A stretch of 64,000 bases of DNA from Myrica gale (lineage: Eukaryota > Streptophyta > Magnoliopsida > Fagales > Myricaceae). The translations under genes and the position numbers were made by a program. The notes under the pieces were generated by a model, which searched no databases, was not told where the DNA came from, and saw only the letters and a program-made list of their open reading frames with translations. Where the stretch lies: positions 12,524,001-12,588,000 of the forward strand of contig OZ005608.1 of the NCBI GenBank assembly GCA_963930655.1, given 5' to 3'. The stretch's first letter is position 1. The number at the start of each line of letters is the position of its first letter. Shown here piece after piece: positions 56,690-64,000 of the stretch.

Positions 56690-56967
56690 AACATCTTTTT
56701 TCCCGCCCCCGAGAAGATTTTCGTGCGGAAAAAATATTTATCTGAACGGGATTAGATTTCTGCCGGTATTTGAAAACACTCCACTTTTCCGGTGCGAAAA
56801 ACTAACACGAAAACTACATGACGAAATTTTGATTTTTCAAAAACTCGGATATTTTTTTGTCGCAATTCGGCGCGAAAAAGCTCTTTCAGCGACGTTGAAT
56901 ACCCGTGAATGGACTTATTTCCCCTGTGAGAGGGATCCATATAAGAAATCATTGCAACAAACATAAC

Positions 56968-57086
56968 GGGTGCGATCATACCAGCACTAATGCACCGGAT
57001 CCCATCAGAACTCCGCAGTTAAGCGTGCTTGGGCGAGAGTAGTACTAGGATGGGTGACCTCCTTGGAAGTCCTCGTGTTGCACCCC
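56968..57086 (+). rRNA. 5S rRNA gene copy 145 (class D)
   Basis: -7 A; spacer S2 with AAACAATCC. Confidence 0.95.
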
Positions 57087-57364
57087 AACATCTTTTTTCC
57101 CGCCCCCGAGAAGATTTTCGTGCGGAAAAAATATTTATCTGAACGGGATTAGATTTCCGCCGGTATTTGGAAACAATCCACTTTTCCGGTGCGAAAAAAG
57201 AAGACGAAAACTACATGACGAAATTTTAATTTTTCAAAAACTCGGATATTTTTTTGTCGCAATTCGGCGCGAAAAAGCTCTTTCAGCGACGTTGAATACC
57301 CGTGAATGGATGTATTTCCCCTGTGAGAGGGATCCATATAAGAAATCATTGCAACAACCATAAC

Positions 57365-57483
57365 GGGTGCGATCATACCAGCACTAATGCACCGGATCCC
57401 ATCAGAACTCCGCAGGTATGCGTGCTTGGGCGAGAGTAGTACTAGGATGGGTGACCTCCTGGGAAGTCCTCGTGTTGCACCCC
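57365..57483 (+). rRNA. 5S rRNA gene copy 146 (class A)
   Basis: -7 C; ATTCTGCGCG spacer mark follows. Confidence 0.95.
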
Positions 57484-57761
57484 AACATCTTTTTTCCCGC
57501 CCCCGAGAAGATTTTCGTGCGGAAAAAATATTTATCTGAACGGGATTAGATTTCTGCCGGTATTTGAAAACACTCCACTTTTCCGGTGCGAAAAACGAAG
57601 ACGAAAACTACATGACGAAATTTTGATTTTTCAAAAACTCGGATATTTTTTTGTCGCAATTCTGCGCGAAAAAGCTCTTTCAGCGACGTTGAATACCCGT
57701 GAATGGATGTATTTCCCCTGTGAGAGGGATCCATATAAGAAATCATTGCAACAAACATAAC

Positions 57762-57876
57762 GGGTGCGATCATACCAGCACTAATGCACCGGATCACATC
57801 AGAACTCCGCAGTTAAGCGTGCTTGGGCGAGAGTAGTACTAGGATGGGTGACCTCCTTGGAAGTCCTCGTGTTGCC
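57762..57876 (+). rRNA. 5S rRNA gene copy 147 (class B)
   Basis: C35A; twin of copy 141. Last B copy in the window. Confidence 0.88.
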
Positions 57877-58154
57877 AACATCTTTTTTCCCGCCCCCGAG
57901 AAGATTTTCGTGCGGAAAAAATATTTATCTGAACGGGATTATATTTCTGCCGGTATTTGAAAACACTCCACTTTTCCGGTGCGAAAAACGAAGACGAAAA
58001 CTACATGACGAAATTTTGATTTTTCAAAAACTCGGATATTTTTTTGTCGCAATTCGGCGCGAAAAAGCTCTTTCAGCGACGTTGAATACCCGTGAATGGA
58101 TGTATTTCCCCTGTGAGAGGGATCCATATAAGAAATCATTGCAACAAACATAAC

Positions 58155-58273
58155 GGGTGCGATCATACCAGCACTAATGCACCGGATCCCATCAGAACTC
58201 CGCAGTTAAGCGTGCTTGGGCGAGAGTAGTACTAGGATGGGTGACCTCCTTGGAAGTCCTCGTGTTGCACCCC
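58155..58273 (+). rRNA. 5S rRNA gene copy 148 (class D)
   Basis: Twin of copy 142; spacer S2. Confidence 0.95.
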
Positions 58274-58551
58274 AACATCTTTTTTCCCGCCCCCGAGAAG
58301 ATTTTCGTGCGGAAAAAATATTTATCTGAACGGGATTAGATTTCCGCCGGTATTTGGAAACACTCCACTTTTCCGGTGCGAAAAAAGAAGACGAAAACTA
58401 CATGACGAAATTTTAATTTTTCAAAAACTCGGATATTTTTTTGTCGCAATTCGGCGCGAAAAAGCTCTTTCAGCGACGTTGAATACCCGTGAATGGATGT
58501 ATTTCCCCTGTGAGAGGGATCCATATAAGAAATCATTGCAACAAACATAAC

Positions 58552-58670
58552 GGGTGCGATCATACCAGCACTAATGCACCGGATCCCATCAGAACTCCGC
58601 AGTTAAGCGTGCTTGGGCGAGAGTAGTACTAGGATGGGTGACCTCCTTGGAAGTCCTCGTGTTGCACCCC
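58552..58670 (+). rRNA. 5S rRNA gene copy 149 (class D)
   Basis: Twin of copy 143; spacer S2. Confidence 0.95.
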
Positions 58671-58948
58671 AACATCTTTTTTCCCGCCCCCGAGAAGATT
58701 TTCGTGCGGAAAAAATATTTATCTGAACGGGATTAGATTTCCGCCGGTATTTGGAAACACTCCACTTTTCCGGTGCGAAAAAAGAAGACGAAAACTACAT
58801 GACGAAATTTTAATTTTTCAAAAACTCGGATATTTTTTTGTCGCAATTCGGCGCGAAAAAGCTCTTTCAGCGACGTTGAATACCCGTGAATGGATGTATT
58901 TCCCCTGTGAGAGGGATCCATATAAGAAATCATTGCAACAACCATAAC

Positions 58949-59067
58949 GGGTGCGATCATACCAGCACTAATGCACCGGATCCCATCAGAACTCCGCAGG
59001 TATGCGTGCTTGGGCGAGAGTAGTACTAGGATGGGTGACCTCCTGGGAAGTCCTCGTGTTGCACCCC
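58949..59067 (+). rRNA. 5S rRNA gene copy 150 (class A)
   Basis: Twin of copy 144; ACTAACACG spacer. Confidence 0.95.
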
Positions 59068-59345
59068 AACATCTTTTTTCCCGCCCCCGAGAAGATTTTC
59101 GTGCGGAAAAAATATTTATCTGAACGGGATTAGATTTCTGCCGGTATTTGAAAACACTCCACTTTTCCGGTGCGAAAAACTAACACGAAAACTACATGAC
59201 GAAATTTTGATTTTTCAAAAACTCGGATATTTTTTTGTCGCAATTCGGCGCGAAAAAGCTCTTTCAGCGACGTTGAATACCCGTGAATGGACTTATTTCC
59301 CCTGTGAGAGGGATCCATATAAGAAATCATTGCAACAAACATAAC

Positions 59346-59464
59346 GGGTGCGATCATACCAGCACTAATGCACCGGATCCCATCAGAACTCCGCAGTTAA
59401 GCGTGCTTGGGCGAGAGTAGTACTAGGATGGGTGACCTCCTTGGAAGTCCTCGTGTTGCACCCC
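59346..59464 (+). rRNA. 5S rRNA gene copy 151 (class D)
   Basis: Twin of copy 145; AAACAATCC spacer. Confidence 0.95.
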
Positions 59465-59742
59465 AACATCTTTTTTCCCGCCCCCGAGAAGATTTTCGTG
59501 CGGAAAAAATATTTATCTGAACGGGATTAGATTTCCGCCGGTATTTGGAAACAATCCACTTTTCCGGTGCGAAAAAAGAAGACGAAAACTACATGACGAA
59601 ATTTTAATTTTTCAAAAACTCGGATATTTTTTTGTCGCAATTCGGCGCGAAAAAGCTCTTTCAGCGACGTTGAATACCCGTGAATGGATGTATTTCCCCT
59701 GTGAGAGGGATCCATATAAGAAATCATTGCAACAACCATAAC

Positions 59743-59861
59743 GGGTGCGATCATACCAGCACTAATGCACCGGATCCCATCAGAACTCCGCAGGTATGCG
59801 TGCTTGGGCGAGAGTAGTACTAGGATGGGTGACCTCCTGGGAAGTCCTCGTGTTGCACCCC
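59743..59861 (+). rRNA. 5S rRNA gene copy 152 (class A)
   Basis: Last class A copy; its spacer has ACTAACACG but the usual GGATGTATTT. Confidence 0.95.
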
Positions 59862-60139
59862 AACATCTTTTTTCCCGCCCCCGAGAAGATTTTCGTGCGG
59901 AAAAAATATTTATCTGAACGGGATTAGATTTCTGCCGGTATTTGAAAACACTCCACTTTTCCGGTGCGAAAAACTAACACGAAAACTACATGACGAAATT
60001 TTGATTTTTCAAAAACTCGGATATTTTTTTGTCGCAATTCGGCGCGAAAAAGCTCTTTCAGCGACGTTGAATACCCGTGAATGGATGTATTTCCCCTGTG
60101 AGAGGGATCCATATAAGAAATCATTGCAACAAACATAAC

Positions 60140-60258
60140 GGGTGCGATCATACCAGCACTAATGCACCGGATCCCATCAGAACTCCGCAGTTAAGCGTGC
60201 TTGGGCGAGAGTAGTACTAGGATGGGTGACCTCCTTGGAAGTCCTCGTGTTGCACCCC
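60140..60258 (+). rRNA. 5S rRNA gene copy 153 (class D)
   Basis: -7 A; spacer S2 variant with TTATCTTAACGGG and ACTCAGATATT. Confidence 0.95.
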
Positions 60259-60536
60259 AACATCTTTTTTCCCGCCCCCGAGAAGATTTTCGTGCGGAAA
60301 AAATATTTATCTTAACGGGATTAGATTTCCGCCGGTATTTGGAAACACTCCACTTTTCCGGTGCGAAAAAAGAAGACGAAAACTACATGACGAAATTTTA
60401 ATTTTTCAAAAACTCAGATATTTTTTTGTCGCAATTCGGCGCGAAAAAGCTCTTTCAGCGACGTTGAATACCCGTGAATGGATGTATTTCCCCTGTGAGA
60501 GGGATCCATATAAGAAATCATTGCAACAAACATAAC

Positions 60537-60655
60537 GGGTGCGATCATACCAGCACTAATGCACCGGATCCCATCAGAACTCCGCAGTTAAGCGTGCTTG
60601 AGCGAGAGTAGTACTAGGATGGGTGACCTCCTGGGAAGTCCTCGTGTTGCACCCC
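60537..60655 (+). rRNA. 5S rRNA gene copy 154 (class C*)
   Basis: Consensus except G65A, which breaks C14-G65 in helix II. -7 A. Confidence 0.94.
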
Positions 60656-60933
60656 AACATCTTTTTTCCCGCCCCCGAGAAGATTTTCGTGCGGAAAAAA
60701 TATTTATCTGAACGGGATTAGATTTCCGCCGGTATTTGAAAACACTCCACTTTTCCGGTGCGAAAAACGAAGACGAAAACTACATGACGAAATTTTGATT
60801 TTTCAAAAACTCGGATATTTTTTTGTCGCAATTCGGCGCGAAAAAGCTCTTTCAGCGACGTTGAATACCCGTGAATGGATGTATTTCCCCTGTGAGAGGG
60901 ATCCATATAAGAAATCATTGCAACAAACATAAC

Positions 60934-61052
60934 GGGTGCGATCATACCAGCACTAATGCACCGGATCCCATCAGAACTCCGCAGTTAAGCGTGCTCGGGC
61001 GAGAGTAGTACTAGGATGGGTGACCTCCTGGGAAGTCCTCGTGTTGCACCCC
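60934..61052 (+). rRNA. 5S rRNA gene copy 155 (class C*)
   Basis: Consensus except T63C, the bulged base of helix II, so it is probably close to functional. -7 A. Confidence 0.95.
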
Positions 61053-61330
61053 AACATCTTTTTTCCCGCCCCCGAGAAGATTTTCGTGCGGAAAAAATAT
61101 TTATCTGAACGGGATTAGATTTCCGCCGGTATTTGAAAACACTCCACTTTTCCTGTGCGAAAAACGAAGACGAAAACTACATGACGAAATTTTGATTGTT
61201 CAAAAACTCGTATATTTTTTTGTCGCAATTCGGCGCGAAGAACTTGTTTCAGCGACGTTGAATACCCGTGAATGGATTTGTTTCCCTTGTGAGAGGGATC
61301 CATATAAGAAATCATTGCAACAACCATAAC

Positions 61331-61449
61331 GGGTGCGATCATACCAGCACTAATGCACCGGATCCCATCACAACCCCGCAGTTATGCGTGCTTGGGCGAG
61401 AGTAGTACTAGGATGGGTGACCTCCTGGGAAGTCCTCGTGTTGCACCCC
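61331..61449 (+). rRNA. 5S rRNA gene copy 156 (class G)
   Basis: G41C, T45C and A55T with G97 and an intact end; -7 C. Flanked by divergent spacer S4. Confidence 0.93.
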
Positions 61450-61727
61450 AACATCTTTTTTCCCGCCCCCGAGAAGATTTTCGTGCGGAAAAAATATTTA
61501 TCTGAACGGGATTAGATTTCCGCCGGTATTTGAAAACACTCCACTTTTCCGGTGCGAAAAACGAAGACGAAAACTACATGACGAAATTTTGATTGTTCAA
61601 AAACTCGTATATTTTTTTTTCGCACTTCGGCGCGAAGAACTTGTTTCAGCGACGTTGAATACCCGTGAATGGATTTATTTCCCTTGTGAGAGGGATCCAT
61701 ATAAGAAATCATTGCAACAACCATAAC
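61450..61727 (+). other. 5S intergenic spacer, type S4 (example)
   Basis: This is the most divergent spacer type, found only at the right end with class G genes. Marks are GATTGTTCAAAAACTCGTATATT, split as GATTGTTC then CTCGTATATT, followed by GAAGAACTTGTTTCAG and TTTCCCTTGTGAG. It still ends with TATAAG, GC and C at -1, so promoter parts are kept while the rest has drifted. Confidence 0.8.
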
Positions 61728-61846
61728 GGTTGAGATCATACCAGCACTAATGCACCGGATCCCATCCCAACCCCGCAGTTAAGCGTGCTTGGGCGAGAGT
61801 AGTACGAGGATGGGTGACCTCCTGGGAAGTCCTCGTGTTGCACCCC
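61728..61846 (+). rRNA. 5S rRNA gene copy 157 (class G, most divergent)
   Basis: G3T, C6A, A40C, G41C, T45C and T79G, but A55 is consensus. G3T and C6A break two helix I pairs and T79G hits helix IV, so this is probably a pseudogene copy. Confidence 0.9.
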
Positions 61847-62124
61847 AACATCTTTTTTCCCGCCCCCGAGAAGATTTTCGTGCGGAAAAAATATTTATCT
61901 GAACGGGATTAGATTTCCGCCGGTATTTGAAAACACTCCACTTTTTCGGTGCGAAAAACGAAGACGAAAACTACATGACGAAATTTTGATTGTTCAAAAA
62001 CTCGTATATTTTTTTTTCGCACTTCGGCGCGAAGAACTTGTTTCAGCGACGTTGAATACCCGTGAATGGATTTGTTTCCCTTGTGAGAGGGATCCATATA
62101 AGAAATCATTGCAACAACCATAAC

Positions 62125-62243
62125 GGGTGCGATCATACCAGCACTAATGCACCGGATCCCATCACAACCCCGCAGTTATGCGTGCTTGGGCGAGAGTAGT
62201 ACTAGGATGGGTGACCTCCTGGGAAGTCCTCGTGTTGCACCCC
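62125..62243 (+). rRNA. 5S rRNA gene copy 158 (class G)
   Basis: Same gene changes as copy 156; following spacer reads CCCGAGATGATT. Confidence 0.93.
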
Positions 62244-62521
62244 AACATCTTTTTTCCCGCCCCCGAGATGATTTTCGTGCGGAAAAAATATTTATCTGAA
62301 CGGGATTAGATTTCCGCCGGTATTTGGAAACACTCCACTTTTCCGGTGCGAAAAACGAAGACGAAAACTACATGACGAAATTTTGATTTTTCAAAAACTC
62401 GGATATTTTTTTGTCGCAATTCGGCGCGAAAAAGCTCTTTCAGCGACGTTGAATACCCGTGAATGGATGTATTTCCCCTGTGAGAGGGATCCATATAAGA
62501 AATCATTGCAACAAACATAAC

Positions 62522-62640
62522 GGGTGCGATCATACCAGCACTAATGCACCGGATCCCATCAGAACTCCGCAGTTAAGCGTGCTTGGGCGAGAGTAGTACT
62601 AGGATGGGTGACCTCCTTGGAAGTCCTCGTGTTGCACCCC
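62522..62640 (+). rRNA. 5S rRNA gene copy 159 (class D)
   Basis: Twin of copy 153. Confidence 0.95.
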
Positions 62641-62918
62641 AACATCTTTTTTCCCGCCCCCGAGAAGATTTTCGTGCGGAAAAAATATTTATCTTAACGG
62701 GATTAGATTTCCGCCGGTATTTGGAAACACTCCACTTTTCCGGTGCGAAAAAAGAAGACGAAAACTACATGACGAAATTTTAATTTTTCAAAAACTCAGA
62801 TATTTTTTTGTCGCAATTCGGCGCGAAAAAGCTCTTTCAGCGACGTTGAATACCCGTGAATGGATGTATTTCCCCTGTGAGAGGGATCCATATAAGAAAT
62901 CATTGCAACAAACATAAC

Positions 62919-63037
62919 GGGTGCGATCATACCAGCACTAATGCACCGGATCCCATCAGAACTCCGCAGTTAAGCGTGCTTGAGCGAGAGTAGTACTAGG
63001 ATGGGTGACCTCCTGGGAAGTCCTCGTGTTGCACCCC
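62919..63037 (+). rRNA. 5S rRNA gene copy 160 (class C*)
   Basis: G65A; twin of copy 154. Confidence 0.94.
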
Positions 63038-63315
63038 AACATCTTTTTTCCCGCCCCCGAGAAGATTTTCGTGCGGAAAAAATATTTATCTGAACGGGAT
63101 TAGATTTCCGCCGGTATTTGAAAACACTCCACTTTTCCGGTGCGAAAAACGAAGACGAAAACTACATGACGAAATTTTGATTTTTCAAAAACTCGGATAT
63201 TTTTTTGTCGCAATTCGGCGCGAAAAAGCTCTTTCAGCGACGTTGAATACCCGTGAATGGATGTATTTCCCCTGTGAGAGGGATCCATATAAGAAATCAT
63301 TGCAACAAACATAAC

Positions 63316-63434
63316 GGGTGCGATCATACCAGCACTAATGCACCGGATCCCATCAGAACTCCGCAGTTAAGCGTGCTCGGGCGAGAGTAGTACTAGGATG
63401 GGTGACCTCCTGGGAAGTCCTCGTGTTGCACCCC
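63316..63434 (+). rRNA. 5S rRNA gene copy 161 (class C*)
   Basis: T63C; twin of copy 155. Confidence 0.95.
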
Positions 63435-63712
63435 AACATCTTTTTTCCCGCCCCCGAGAAGATTTTCGTGCGGAAAAAATATTTATCTGAACGGGATTAG
63501 ATTTCCGCCGGTATTTGAAAACACTCCACTTTTCCTGTGCGAAAAACGAAGACGAAAACTACATGACGAAATTTTGATTGTTCAAAAACTCGTATATTTT
63601 TTTGTCGCAATTCGGCGCGAAGAACTTGTTTCAGCGACGTTGAATACCCGTGAATGGATTTGTTTCCCTTGTGAGAGGGATCCATATAAGAAATCATTGC
63701 AACAACCATAAC

Positions 63713-63831
63713 GGGTGCGATCATACCAGCACTAATGCACCGGATCCCATCACAACCCCGCAGTTATGCGTGCTTGGGCGAGAGTAGTACTAGGATGGGT
63801 GACCTCCTGGGAAGTCCTCGTGTTGCACCCC
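63713..63831 (+). rRNA. 5S rRNA gene copy 162 (class G)
   Basis: G41C, T45C, A55T; twin of copy 156. The window ends inside its S4 spacer, before the next gene. Confidence 0.93.
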
Positions 63832-64000
63832 AACATCTTTTTTCCCGCCCCCGAGAAGATTTTCGTGCGGAAAAAATATTTATCTGAACGGGATTAGATT
63901 TCCGCCGGTATTTGAAAACACTCCACTTTTCCGGTGCGAAAAACGAAGACGAAAACTACATGACGAAATTTTGATTGTTCAAAAACTCGTATATTTTTTT

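Larger units (their letters stand above)
55384..60139 (+). repeat. Tandem duplication of a 6-unit block (2378 bp x2)
   Basis: Blocks 55384-57761 and 57762-60139 have order B-D-D-A-D-A. They share C35A in the first gene, ACTAACACG and GGACTTATTT in the fourth spacer, and AAACAATCC in the fifth. The ATTCTGCGCG mark sits just before each block. Confidence 0.9.
1..64000 (+). repeat. 5S rDNA tandem array (162 complete gene copies)
   Basis: The sequence is a head-to-tail repeat of 397-bp or 393-bp units, all in one orientation, with no interruption. Each unit holds a 119-nt (or 115-nt) 5S rRNA gene and a spacer of about 278 bp. The gene opens GGGTGCGATCATACCAGC and, in intact copies, closes GTTGCACCCC; the first eight bases pair with 111-118 to form helix I. 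The product is the 5S RNA of the large ribosomal subunit, transcribed by Pol III with TFIIIA and TFIIIC. Spacers are under 300 bp and hold only promoter, terminator and AT-rich linker. Classes A to G are defined in the summary by positions 52/55, 97 and the 115-118 deletion; the class counts sum to 162. The array runs off both window ends. Long ORFs in it are by-products of the repeat and are not genes. Confidence 0.98.
60140..64000 (+). repeat. Tandem duplication of a 6-unit block (2382 bp), second cut by window end
   Basis: Copies 60140, 60537, 60934 and 61331 recur at 62522, 62919, 63316 and 63713 with the same order (D, C* with G65A, C* with T63C, G) and the same spacer marks, including TTATCTTAACGGG and ACTCAGATATT. 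Confidence 0.9.

Noticed and set aside
55384-60139. Block duplications as pure assembly artefacts
   Set aside because: This cannot be excluded without reads, but other blocks differ by gained units and spacer switches, which simple assembly duplication would not produce.
1-64000. CRISPR array
   Set aside because: The 119-bp conserved part is a 5S gene and the intervening 278 bp are near-identical to each other, whereas CRISPR spacers are short and unique.
1-64000. Cassandra-type TRIM retroelement or a 5S-derived SINE
   Set aside because: Cassandra elements carry 5S sequence in their terminal repeats, but here I see no primer-binding or polypurine site, no target duplications and no A tail. 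Each gene has its own plant 5S promoter and T6 terminator in an ordinary spacer.
1-64000. Centromeric or other non-genic satellite
   Set aside because: The 400-bp tandem period fits a satellite in form, but the gene body, internal promoter and upstream Pol III elements identify it as 5S rDNA.

Overview
The whole window is one uninterrupted head-to-tail array of nuclear 5S ribosomal RNA genes from a flowering plant. The gene body is near-identical to the angiosperm 5S consensus, with a G3-C116 pair where Arabidopsis has A-U. A eudicot is likely, but I cannot name the genus. I count 162 complete gene copies, all on the + strand. They are separated by about 278-bp spacers, giving 397-bp units, or 393-bp units where the gene has a 4-bp deletion. 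There is no protein gene, transposon insertion, inversion or other RNA gene. Both ends of the window cut through spacers, so the array continues on both sides.

Each unit has a plant Pol III layout: TATAAG at -28 to -23, GC at -14/-13, C at -1, the gene with its internal box A, intermediate element and box C, then AACATC and a T6 terminator. Three gene sites define the classes used below (numbering from the first G of the gene): positions 52/55 in box A (TxxA or GxxT), position 97 (G or T), and presence or loss of bases 115-118 (ACCC, the 3' arm of helix I). A = GxxT, G97, intact (61 copies). B = TxxA, T97, deleted (60). C = consensus at all three sites (3 exact copies, plus 7 with one or two other changes, written C*). 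D = TxxA, T97, intact (21). E = GxxT, T97, intact (3). F = GxxT, G97, deleted (3). G = G41C and T45C, G97, intact (4). Only the copies at 9923, 14270 and 53006 match the plant consensus throughout. Most copies carry a box A change, a helix IV change, a helix I deletion or a combination.

Layout. 1-17 kb: regular A-B dimers of 790 bp, with a few B-B slips and two inserted C copies. 17-26 kb: mixed A, D and E copies, with a second spacer type. 26-28 kb: a run of A copies. 28-44 kb: B-rich, built from nested tandem duplications of 3 to 10 units. 44-51 kb: A-rich, with a TATATG promoter variant and a 1584-bp four-unit repeat. 51-60 kb: mixed A, B, C* and D copies, with 5- and 6-unit duplications. 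60-64 kb: the most divergent genes and spacers (class G), perhaps nearing an array edge or an older, less homogenised part.

The genes would all make the same product, 5S rRNA for the large ribosomal subunit, through TFIIIA, TFIIIC and Pol III. The interest is in the paired defect classes and the recombination record. Class calls come from reading the sequence by eye; I checked the three diagnostic sites in every copy, but not every other base.
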